Position numbers and translations under genes: made by a program. Of a stretch of DNA of 20,885 bases, positions 14,597-20,885 are shown piece after piece (positions within the stretch are counted from its first letter, which is position 1; each line of letters begins with the position of its first letter). The notes below the pieces were generated by a model, which was not told the DNA's origin, did no database searches, and saw nothing but the letters and a program-made list of their open reading frames with translations. The stretch covers positions 1-20,885 of IMG/VR virus record IMGVR_UViG_3300036806_000113. The stretch is one strand, 5' to 3'. The DNA comes from a virus.

Positions 14597-14992
14597 TTAA
14601 GTGTTCGGCGTCGTTTCCCCCGCTGAACTGCCCTTGTTCATTGCAGTGTTTAGGCGGTTGAATACATCAGGCCACGTGTGACCGAATAAAAGGCTGAACA
14701 CAGCGTCATAGCTGCCAGGGCCAACCCAACGTTTCACATTGCTTAGCTCAACGTCAGGATGAAACAAATCCAGACAGGCCCAGACCACCACGGCTAACTG
14801 CGAGCAGTTAAGGCTGAACCAATGAGTTGGGTTCGCGACATTAACAGGAGTCGACGGAGCAGGGTCGGCACTGTTCAGTTCTGTGTTTGCTTTGTCAGCA
14901 GCGATGGCATCAAAAGCCAATTGGTATTCTTTTCCCGCGAATTCAATGATCGGGTACTCTTGTGTTAACTTGAGTGCTTTTTTATTTTCCAT
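14597..14992 (-). CDS. Tail assembly chaperone, G-type
   Basis: The product has 131 residues and starts at ATG 14992 after a GGGAG ribosome site. It opens with a short strand-rich segment (PIIEFAGKEYQLAFD), then a helical domain with CSQLAVVVWACLDLFHPD and a C-terminal Ser/Thr/Gly-rich tail. I place it by its position between the tube and tape-measure genes and its overlap in another frame with the T-type ORF. Its last codons contain GCG GGG GAA ACG, the candidate slip site. Chaperones of this class coat the tape measure before tube assembly. Confidence 0.7.
   Translation of the reverse strand: MENKKALKLTQEYPIIEFAGKEYQLAFDAIAADKANTELNSADPAPSTPVNVANPTHWFSLNCSQLAVVVWACLDLFHPDVELSNVKRWVGPGSYDAVFSLLFGHTWPDVFNRLNTAMNKGSSAGETTPNT
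14612..14623 (-). promoter_or_regulatory. Candidate -1 ribosomal frameshift site
   Basis: On the minus strand, GCGGGGGAAACG is read as GCG GGG GAA ACG in the G frame. A slip of one base back on the five-G run keeps GGG paired and moves into GGA AAC GAC, the open T frame. An AAGG sequence lies about 7-12 bases upstream, like an internal Shine-Dalgarno that can aid slipping. It is not a perfect X-XXY-YYZ heptamer because the GAA to GGA re-pairing is imperfect. Confidence 0.55.
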
Positions 14993-15047
14993 AGAGAACG
15001 GACTCCCGCCCTAGAGCTTCTCAACCACGAGGGGTTCGACCCTGCAA

Positions 15048-15470
15048 TTAAGCAGCTGGGGTGTATACAGCCTTGGCGTTGAGCTTCAGCTTTACGTTGA
15101 GGCCAACCTGCTTCTTGATTTCAAGACTGACCACGTCGGCAGATTCCACATAAGCGGGGAAAACCCAAGTGCTCCCGTCGCTCAGCTCCACCTTGAAGTT
15201 CGTCAGGTCGCCGCTATCACGCAGGGTGACCAGCTCTTGCTGAGAAGAATCGCCGGGGATGAAATTCGTTTCGAAGGAAAACTCGCCGCTGGCCATGGTC
15301 GTGGGCAGGGCTGTCTCATAATTGTCTGCGCTCTGAATGGTCGTAGTGTCGGAGAAGTTCCGCTTAATACCAGAGAATCCGCCTTTGGTGATTTCTCCGA
15401 TATCGACAGGGGGACTGTCGAGGATGTAAACGTGGCCGCCGATGAAAGTGGTAGGTGAATTTGATGCCAT
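15048..15470 (-). CDS. Major tail tube protein
   Basis: The product has 140 residues and is beta-rich: an N-terminal arm (MASNSPTTFIGGHVYIL), then IGEITKGGFSGIKRNFSDTTT, a central ASGEFSFETNF sheet and ELVTLRDSGDLTNFKVEL. This is the compact tube fold of siphoviruses without an extra Ig domain. A very strong ribosome site (AAGGAG, 8 nt spacing) precedes ATG 15470, fitting the highest-copy tail protein. A 6-bp hairpin, CCGGAG/CTCCGG, lies at 15495-15517 just upstream. It is followed by the chaperone genes and preceded by the repeat protein, an unusual insertion between terminator and tube. Confidence 0.85.
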   Translation of the reverse strand: MASNSPTTFIGGHVYILDSPPVDIGEITKGGFSGIKRNFSDTTTIQSADNYETALPTTMASGEFSFETNFIPGDSSQQELVTLRDSGDLTNFKVELSDGSTWVFPAYVESADVVSLEIKKQVGLNVKLKLNAKAVYTPAA

Positions 15471-15556
15471 TTGTGTTGCTCCTTGTATTGCTTGCCGGAG
15501 GAATAGGGCCGCTCCGGTGCCGCTACTAAGGAGTTTGAAAGACAGATTTTTAAGGG

Positions 15557-16924
15557 CTAGACGCCAATGATGGAGAGGGTGGGCTTGCGTCGAAAATTGC
15601 TAATGGTCGAAAGAGATACGGTGCCAAGCGTAAGGATCAGTTGCTGCCCCGTTGCAGTGAAAACTGCACTACCGCTGGGAAACACTGATCCAAGTGAAGC
15701 TATGGGTGAGAAACCTGTAGCAGCGATTGAGGCGAAGGCAGAATATACCGGCACCCCAAGTCCGAACATGGCTGATATGCCAAGGATGGCGATGGACGCG
15801 CTACCTGAAACAGTTGCCGAACCAACAGAAGCGGTTGCTGCCACGCCTGCGGGACTTATATTTCCATCAGCCGCTACAAAAACAGTGCCTAAGTTTGCAG
15901 TTGCACTCGAACCAGTTATAGACACATTAGCTGTGCCCGAGGCGTTAATTGCTCCTTCTATTGTGCTTGCGCTAATTCCGACGACAGATACGTTAGCAGC
16001 GCCTGAAACAGATGTTGTGCCAAGGGCAGAGCTTGAAACAACACCCGTGACGGAAACAACGGCAGTGCCTGTAAGCGTAAGAGTGCCGAGGGCTGCTGTT
16101 GAGCTAATCCCCGTTGCTGCGAATACTGCCCCGCCAGTGGTCAAGGGGCTGCCAATTGATGCGGTGGAGCTAACACCATTTGGTGAAACATTTGCAGTAC
16201 CGCTGGCTGCTGCTGTGCCTAGTGACGCCGTGGATGATACGCCAGCCGGGGATACATTGGAGTTTCCGCTGATCGAAAATGCCATTGAAGCCGCATTCCA
16301 TCCTGTATTCGCGGAGCTAGAGACAGTCCAGTTGACCGCAGTAGCAGCGGATACGGATAGCTGGTAAGCATCAGCCGAGTTGTTCGCATCGCTATTGATC
16401 GTGCCACGAGTGCCTTCCACCCAAGACCCGCCAACCGCGCTGATTGTGCCAGCCGATGCCGGGTCAGAGATCCCAGCCGCATAAATCAATTCTGCCGCGT
16501 TAGTCGGGGTTAGCGAAGGCGTGTTGATCGGCGTTGTGCCAGTTGACGGGCCAGAGTTGGCTGTCTTATCCAAGCTGCACGTGCCGGTGTAACTGAACTC
16601 AATAGCGTGTATGGACAATCCATGAGCTACTGAGGGAGTGGCCGTTATGGTCATCGACCCGCTGGCAGCGGACAGGATGTACCCAAGCCAGATGTACCGT
16701 GCTCCGCCACTGTATGCAAATGGGGAACCAGTTGGCTGTGTGAATGTGTGGCCGTTCCCGTCTGTTATCGTTAGGGTAAATCCGGTTGATGAGCCCAGGT
16801 AGCAGACAGCGACAACGACGAGATGCCCTGCAACCACACTGGGCAAGGACAAGGTTGTCGTTGCAGGTGATGGAGTAGTTCCAGCCGATGAGTTCCAGGC
16901 TTTCTGTACGAAAGTGAACGCCAT
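15557..16924 (-). CDS. Repeat-bearing virion surface protein between tail terminator and tube genes
   Basis: The product has 455 residues. Residues 1-219 form a jelly-roll-like beta domain (HLVVVAVCYLGSS, LTITDGNGHTFTQ, SIHAIEFSYTGT) of a kind common in phage and exported proteins. Residues about 220-439 are ten repeats of exactly 22 residues with the core GVSSTASLGT, and a basic tail follows. The fibre gene at 4268-5305 has the same repeat. Neighbours are the tail terminator fusion and the tube protein, so it may decorate the tail shaft or neck. No enzymatic motif. ATG 16924 follows the previous stop by 3 bp with AGGGGC upstream. Confidence 0.8.
   Translation of the reverse strand: MAFTFVQKAWNSSAGTTPSPATTTLSLPSVVAGHLVVVAVCYLGSSTGFTLTITDGNGHTFTQPTGSPFAYSGGARYIWLGYILSAASGSMTITATPSVAHGLSIHAIEFSYTGTCSLDKTANSGPSTGTTPINTPSLTPTNAAELIYAAGISDPASAGTISAVGGSWVEGTRGTINSDANNSADAYQLSVSAATAVNWTVSSSANTGWNAASMAFSISGNSNVSPAGVSSTASLGTAAASGTANVSPNGVSSTASIGSPLTTGGAVFAATGISSTAALGTLTLTGTAVVSVTGVVSSSALGTTSVSGAANVSVVGISASTIEGAINASGTANVSITGSSATANLGTVFVAADGNISPAGVAATASVGSATVSGSASIAILGISAMFGLGVPVYSAFASIAATGFSPIASLGSVFPSGSAVFTATGQQLILTLGTVSLSTISNFRRKPTLSIIGV
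15608..16267 (-). repeat. Coding repeat array, ten 66-bp units
   Basis: Ten consecutive 22-codon units, each in register from a G/A-x-A/S-x-V/I start to a Gly in the LGT core. Length is constant with no indels, unlike the 20/22 mixture in the 4307-4810 array. Sequence divergence between units is high, so the repeats are old. Confidence 0.85.
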
Positions 16925-16927
16925 TTT

Positions 16928-17716
16928 TTAGCCCCTGGAGCCGAGCAAGCTCAGTGAAAGCCCGGCAGCCGTGCCATCTGGGGACACAGGCGCAAGGACT
17001 TTGAAAGCATCGCCGCTATTGAATGACGTGGCCGATGTGGAAGCAAAAACGCCAGTGGAACTACTTGCCGCGAAAGAGATAGTTCCTATTTCCACGGTAT
17101 TTTTCGTGAGTGAAAATACAGTTTCATCCGTGGCTGCCACATCCAGTTTGGCGATGCTGCCCGCCAGCCCAGTCGGCAATGTGAACGAGCGCACGGAGTT
17201 GATTTCCGAGCAGACCATTCCGCTTGTGAAAGTGCCTGGCACATAAACTGCAATGTCGTATGGCAGGGTGACGAGCGGCGGAACCGTGGGGCCAATCAAT
17301 GGAATAACCGTGGACAGGTACGAAATTTCGACTTCGATCATGTGCCGGAACAATTGTCCAGAAGCACCCGGCTCGAAAATAAAATCTTGGTCTGTGATGA
17401 GCACACTGCTTTCGACGAAAGTGCCATCAGGCAGTGTGCCTCTGAAATTTTGCAACAGTGCCCGCACGGCATCTGACACTTTGACGCTGTCTATGTAGGT
17501 GCGGGCATAGGAATCAATTTGCACCCGCTTTGTGCGGTAACCTGAAGCCCCTTGGATCGAGTAAAGGTCAACTGTGGATACCACCGACCAAACAATGAGA
17601 GGATAAGAGGAGTCGGTGACGGTTTTAGGCGCACGCCCACCGAATATCCTTCCGCTCACAAGAGCGGAGACTCCGCTATCGTTCTTCATCAATTGGTACA
17701 GCCCAGCTTCAAACAT
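16928..17716 (-). CDS. Tail terminator (DUF3168-like) fused to a beta domain
   Basis: The product has 262 residues. Residues about 1-135 fit the DUF3168 tail-completion family: MFEAGLYQLMKNDSGVSALV, YPLIVWSVVSTVD, KRVQIDSYA, VSDAVRALLQ and a final RHMIEVEISY. Such proteins are usually about 130 residues and end the tail tube at the neck. Residues about 150-262 add a second domain (VYVPGTF, FTLPTGLAGSIAKLDVA, GDAFKVLAP, LSLLGSRG) that also ends the protein at 5853-6395. The start ATG 17716 overlaps the gp10-like stop as TAATG. The fusion would place a fibre-type domain at the head-tail neck. Confidence 0.75.
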   Translation of the reverse strand: MFEAGLYQLMKNDSGVSALVSGRIFGGRAPKTVTDSSYPLIVWSVVSTVDLYSIQGASGYRTKRVQIDSYARTYIDSVKVSDAVRALLQNFRGTLPDGTFVESSVLITDQDFIFEPGASGQLFRHMIEVEISYLSTVIPLIGPTVPPLVTLPYDIAVYVPGTFTSGMVCSEINSVRSFTLPTGLAGSIAKLDVAATDETVFSLTKNTVEIGTISFAASSSTGVFASTSATSFNSGDAFKVLAPVSPDGTAAGLSLSLLGSRG

Positions 17717-18111
17717 TATTTTTCCAGTTCCTTCAACTCAATTCCAAATGCTTCTGCAAAACCTTCGAGTACAGCATCCTTGCCTTCTTCAAATGCGGGT
17801 CGCAGAAACGGTTTTGCTTCCTGCAAATGAGTACCAAATTCGTCGAACAGGGCGTAGAAAGCCCGCTTGACCGGGCCAATTTCCATTTCCAGTCTTGCGC
17901 CTTGGTCTTTGAATCGAGCAACCACAGCGAGATGTTCCGCAAGAAACCCCGTGTCGCGTGGGGCTTTTTCCATGATTAAATCTAGCCAAGGTTTAACCGC
18001 TTCTTTGGCCGCCCTGCGCAGGGCCGCCCGCGTCGCTGCTTTGATCCCTTGGTCTAAAGCTTCTTGCAGTTCTTCCATGCCGATTATTTGGCAGTTCACA
18101 CCCGCGATCAT
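17716..18111 (-). CDS. HK97 gp10-like head-tail protein
   Basis: The product has 131 residues. It shows the gp10-like pattern: a basic helical start (EELQEALDQGIKAATRAALRRAAKEAVKPW), then APRDTGFLAEHLAV, and a YALFDEFGTHLQEAKPFLRPAFEE motif (the E-F/Y-G-T...PFLRPA block is diagnostic). It probably works at the head-tail interface with the terminator. The start ATG 18111 overlaps the preceding stop as ATGA. Confidence 0.88.
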   Translation of the reverse strand: MIAGVNCQIIGMEELQEALDQGIKAATRAALRRAAKEAVKPWLDLIMEKAPRDTGFLAEHLAVVARFKDQGARLEMEIGPVKRAFYALFDEFGTHLQEAKPFLRPAFEEGKDAVLEGFAEAFGIELKELEK

Positions 18112-18479
18112 CCCTGGCCCCCGTTAATTTCGCGTACGGTGAGACGCAGCTCCCTGTTTGCAAAATCGGGGTTGTCGATGCTGCTGATGACCCATGTTTG
18201 CCCGCTGGGGCCAAACAGTGTCATGTCGTCAGTGATCCCAGTCCGGTATCTGATCGTGACGATGAAATATGCGACCGCCTGCGTGATCTGCTCCTGTGTA
18301 TCGGGTCTTCCTTTGTTGGGGACAGATCGGATTTTTGCAGGAACCCCTGTTGCGAACACTTCAGGCGCAACAGGGGTTCCGTTGTCGTCGGCAACTAATG
18401 ACGGCTTCATGATCGTTACTTTCCGGTTGAACTCCGTCGTGGAAGTGAATGCAACTCCGTTTGTGTTCTTAGGTAGCAT
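18108..18479 (-). CDS. Head-tail joining protein (SPP1 gp16 / HK97 gp7-like)
   Basis: The product has 123 residues and a beta-barrel pattern of the Phage_H_T_join family: VFATGVPAKIRSVPNKGRP, VAYFIVTIRYRTGITDDMTL, then WVISSIDNPDFANRELRLTVREI. The last block is characteristic. It closes the connector after packaging and joins it to the tail. It starts at ATG 18479, after a GAGG ribosome site inside the end of the connector gene. Confidence 0.85.
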   Translation of the reverse strand: MLPKNTNGVAFTSTTEFNRKVTIMKPSLVADDNGTPVAPEVFATGVPAKIRSVPNKGRPDTQEQITQAVAYFIVTIRYRTGITDDMTLFGPSGQTWVISSIDNPDFANRELRLTVREINGGQG

Positions 18480-18481
18480 CG

Positions 18482-19156
18482 TTACCTCGCCACTCGATAG
18501 AGCCGAAAGCCATTCAACAGGCTGGTCAGGGTCATGAACACTTCGCTGGTTGGCTCGATGCTCACGATTGAGCGTGTCTCGTAGAAATGGTTCGCTAGGA
18601 ACTTGATGGCTTGTTTGAGGCGAGCCGACACGTTCGTTGCATCGCTCACGCCAGCCGTGTACTCGATACGCACCGCATCTTGAATACGTGCAGCATTAGG
18701 CCAACAGTTACCTGGCTTCAGCGTGATCTTGTCTGCGAACACTATGTACGTGCTCGGGTCCAGCGTCTGCGTGGCTCCGTTCGGGTCGATGTACGTCACG
18801 ACAGGCGAGTCGGGAGGCGAGCCAGCACCGTCCTCGGCTACCGGACGACGCAGCATCTCCAGCGAATGCTTGGCTGGATGCAGATACCAGAACGGAGGCA
18901 GTTGGTAAATGGGATCGTAGTTGTACAGCTGATTGGTCTCTACATCCGGGAAATTGTCGAAGGCCAGCAGCCAGCGTTGCGTCATGCACACGTACTTGGT
19001 CAACTGCTCCACTTGCTCACGAGCAGCCGTGATGTAGCCCAGCAGTTCGTCGTACTCCGCCGATGGGTTCGTCGGTACGGCGATGCGGCTATAAGTAGCC
19101 TGCTCGGTGACAGTGACTGGCTCAACGCTGGGCCCAGTGATTAAACGCTCGAACAT
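18482..19156 (-). CDS. gp6-like head-tail connector
   Basis: The product has 224 residues. It has the usual gp6 features: VTVTEQATYSRI near the start, YDELLGYITAAREQVEQLTKYVCMTQRWLLAFDNFP, central IDPNGATQTLDPSTYIV, RIEYTAGVSDATNVSARLKQAIKFLANHFYETR and a C-terminal LNGFRLYRVAR. These proteins form the ring below the portal. The gene begins 3 bp after the protease stop. Its ribosome site GGAG is in the protease's last codons, leaving no room for a capsid gene. Confidence 0.9.
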   Translation of the reverse strand: MFERLITGPSVEPVTVTEQATYSRIAVPTNPSAEYDELLGYITAAREQVEQLTKYVCMTQRWLLAFDNFPDVETNQLYNYDPIYQLPPFWYLHPAKHSLEMLRRPVAEDGAGSPPDSPVVTYIDPNGATQTLDPSTYIVFADKITLKPGNCWPNAARIQDAVRIEYTAGVSDATNVSARLKQAIKFLANHFYETRSIVSIEPTSEVFMTLTSLLNGFRLYRVAR

Positions 19157-19159
19157 TTG

Positions 19160-19915
19160 TTAGCTCCGTAGTTTGCGCAGCACCGCGATACGCTCGCGAA
19201 TGGCTGTGATCTGTGAGTCTTCAACGTGCTCCGGTTCAGCAACAGGAACGGGTTCACGTTCTGTAGTCGTCTTCAGTGCTTCCGGAGTGTTGTTGAACAC
19301 GGACAGATCGAACGCAGCAGCGAGTGCTTTGGCTTTCGGAGCACTCTTGGTATCAGCGAGAGCCGTGGCGAAGCCTTTCTCTACAGCGTCCTGGGCACCG
19401 AGCCACGTTTCCGCGTCCATCATGGCCTGCACATCGGCTTTGTCCATGCCAGTACGCTTCACATAGACATCTGCTGCGCTGGCTGAAACAGTGTCGAGCA
19501 CTTCCGCCATTTTGCGAAGATCATTGCCGTTGCCAAACGCTAGGGCCATCGCGTTGTGAATCATGATCATGGCACCATCGCCCATGGTGATAGAGTCGCC
19601 AGCCATCGCAATGATGGAAGCTGCAGACGCAGCTAAACCGTCCACCAAGACGTTCACTGGTTTTTCCTGGGAGCGTAGGAGGTTGTAGATGGTTACGCCT
19701 TCGAACAGGTCACCACCTGGCGAGTTGATGCGCAGGGTGATGCTCTGGAAGCCACTGTTGGCGGTCAGTGCGTCCGATATGCTTTTGCCAGTAATGCCTT
19801 CGCCGAAGAAATCAGCGCCGATGACATCGTAGATTTCAAGAACGAGTTCACCGGAGTTGGTGGACGCCTTGAACGTAAGGCCAGTCACGCCTTTGCGTAG
19901 TGCCAGTGGTTTCAT
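19160..19915 (-). CDS. ClpP-type prohead protease (S14)
   Basis: The product has 251 residues. The ClpP fold is clear: LRINSPGGDLFEGVTIYNLL, catalytic Ser97 in DGLAASAASI, His120 in IMIHNAMA, and an acidic residue in MMDAETWLGA (D167 or E169; E169 sits where E. coli ClpP has its Asp). It would mature the prohead by cleaving capsid or scaffold domains. C-terminal residues about 188-251 form a hydrophilic Pro/Glu-rich tail and a short helix, which may act as scaffold. It lies between the portal and the gp6-like connector, with no major capsid gene following. Stop is at 19160-19162. Confidence 0.92.
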   Translation of the reverse strand: MKPLALRKGVTGLTFKASTNSGELVLEIYDVIGADFFGEGITGKSISDALTANSGFQSITLRINSPGGDLFEGVTIYNLLRSQEKPVNVLVDGLAASAASIIAMAGDSITMGDGAMIMIHNAMALAFGNGNDLRKMAEVLDTVSASAADVYVKRTGMDKADVQAMMDAETWLGAQDAVEKGFATALADTKSAPKAKALAAAFDLSVFNNTPEALKTTTEREPVPVAEPEHVEDSQITAIRERIAVLRKLRS

Positions 19916-19917
19916 GC

Positions 19918-20885
19918 TTACTCTCCTATTACCAGGGCGACGAGCGCAGCCTCTGCGTTCTCGGCTGTGATCTCGTTGCTCTCGCGTTGCTTGCAGTATG
20001 TTTCGGCTTGCTCCAGGCTGATGTTGAGCACTTCTGCCACAAACTTCGCCTCGACCTTGCCAGCTTTTTCTTCCTTGCGCTGTACTCGCTGTGCTAGCGA
20101 GTTTGCGATGCCATTAAGTCGTGCCTTTGCCTTGTTCGGAGCCGGAAGGATTGGCTTCGAGTCCACTGATGCCGGAGCTGGCTCAGCTGGGGCAGGTGGC
20201 TGTTGCCGTTTCGGAATGAAGAGTTCACCCTTCTCAGGGTCGTAGACGGCTGTATTAGCTGGGAATCCCATGACATCCCAGCCGTCGATGGGGTCGCGAT
20301 CCTCGTCGATACGCGCCTCGTTCGGTGAAATTTGTCCCGAGCGAATCTTAATTTCGTTAGTTTCAGCGCGTTCTTTTGGCGAGCCGCGCAGGATGACGTC
20401 GGCGTTCAGCTTCACAAACAGCTTGGAACGGTCGTCCTTCGCGATGACATCACGTTGGATCGACTGCTCGTAGTTCACAGTGAATGGAAGCAGGACTGTG
20501 TTGAAGTACGCCTCCATCTGTGACTGGCTAGCGCCGTAGGTGGCATTCGTCGGGCCATAGCCGAGCCGAGTGAGCAGTGGCGCACCACCTAGGAGTCGTA
20601 CGACTTCCTCAGCGTTCCACTTGCGTGACTCCAGCAGTTGGGCTTCGACTGCGGTGAAGTTGATCTTTTCGAACTTCATGCCCATCGGCAGGAAGCCGAG
20701 TTTGCCGCCGTTGCGAGAACCAGACAGGTCTTTGTTCACTTCGTCCACGACCTTCTGTGCCTGCTCAGGTTCAATTTCCGCTTCCAACGGCGCAGTCAAG
20801 AAGCCAGCAGCTGAGAGTCCGTTGGCGAAGAAGCGTCCAGCCACTTCGTCCGAAGCCATCATCACGCTCAGCGCTTCTTTTGCTA
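19918..20885 (-). CDS. Portal protein (HK97 family), C-terminal part
   Basis: About 322 residues are visible. The frame is open through the right edge, so the N-terminus lies outside the window; the internal ATG at 20865 is not the start. Portal features: a FFANGLSAAGFL block, then GFLPMGMKFEKINFTAVEAQLLESRKWNAEEVVRLL, a Gln/Tyr-rich MEAYFNTVLLPF stretch and SPKERAETNEIKIRSGQISPNEAR before the clip/wing end. A Pro-rich linker (PPAPAEPAPA) leads to an extra charged C-terminal helix domain. The portal forms the packaging vertex dodecamer and, with the protease, begins the late structural operon. Confidence 0.9.
   Translation of the reverse strand, partial: AKEALSVMMASDEVAGRFFANGLSAAGFLTAPLEAEIEPEQAQKVVDEVNKDLSGSRNGGKLGFLPMGMKFEKINFTAVEAQLLESRKWNAEEVVRLLGGAPLLTRLGYGPTNATYGASQSQMEAYFNTVLLPFTVNYEQSIQRDVIAKDDRSKLFVKLNADVILRGSPKERAETNEIKIRSGQISPNEARIDEDRDPIDGWDVMGFPANTAVYDPEKGELFIPKRQQPPAPAEPAPASVDSKPILPAPNKAKARLNGIANSLAQRVQRKEEKAGKVEAKFVAEVLNISLEQAETYCKQRESNEITAENAEAALVALVIGE

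Noticed and set aside
14613-14619. GGGAAAC as a canonical X-XXY-YYZ slippery heptamer
   Set aside because: It is phased on the T frame, not the G frame, so tandem slipping from the G gene would not use it. The G run just before it is the better candidate.
15015-15050. GGGGTTCGACCC resembling a tRNA T arm
   Set aside because: No acceptor, D or anticodon stem can be formed around it. It is a short chance hairpin in the gap after the tail tube gene.
15567-16367. A 266-codon plus-strand open frame across the repeat gene
   Set aside because: The 66-bp coding repeats keep the antisense frame open too. The protein is a mirror pattern of Pro/Val/Ala repeats without a start signal.

Overview
The window is the left end of an integrated temperate siphovirus (prophage) next to a host tRNA-Leu(CAG) gene. 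The host is probably an Acidobacteriota (Terriglobales-like) bacterium. That guess rests on the secreted protein at 3820-4260, whose N-terminus (signal peptide followed by LPDAPKPK, then FFDKTN, an E-x-NP motif and a HR..HHKLER motif) resembles small proteins I associate with that phylum, and on the style of the tape-measure N-terminus. It is an inference from recall, not a search result.

Layout, left to right. (1) 35-121: tRNA-Leu, the likely attachment site. (2) 122-272: short non-coding stretch with paired direct repeats and a hairpin. (3) 273-1457, plus strand: tyrosine integrase. (4) 1490-3068: accessory zone with a membrane-anchored protein of unknown function (minus), a broken NUMOD3-type ORF (plus), a minus-strand terminator, and a two-gene minus-strand operon encoding a small integrase-like DNA-binding domain protein and a 66-residue protein. 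(5) 3069-3652, minus: holin-like protein plus a membrane-anchored coiled-coil protein. (6) 3820-4260, plus: secreted or membrane protein with its own upstream element. (7) 4268-20885, minus: late structural genes. Read in the direction of transcription (right to left) these are portal (cut by the window edge), ClpP-type prohead protease, gp6-like connector, head-tail joining protein, gp10-like protein, tail terminator fused to an extra beta domain, 22-residue-repeat protein, tail tube, the G and G-T tail chaperones, tape measure, DUF2460, DUF2163 hub with cysteines, NlpC/P60 peptidase, tail-tip protein, a small unknown protein, and three distal fibre or appendage proteins.

The structural genes are packed with 4-30 bp gaps or TAATG/ATGA overlaps, as in one late operon. 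A strong minus-strand terminator at 5323-5356 separates the last repeat-fibre gene from the rest. The order DUF2460 - DUF2163 - NlpC/P60 - tail tip is the tail-baseplate module also found in gene transfer agents. No sheath gene is seen, so a long non-contractile tail is inferred.

Most interesting points: a two-box element repeated exactly, in opposite orientation, upstream of the two accessory transcription units (2961-3000 and 3735-3774); no major capsid gene between protease and connector; two genes about 10 kb apart built from the same 20-22-residue repeat, with a second domain also shared between the two loci; a probable -1 ribosomal frameshift in the tail chaperone pair; and a stand-alone protein resembling the DNA-binding domain of the phage's own integrase. 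No early or repressor region, endolysin or second att site lies in the window.
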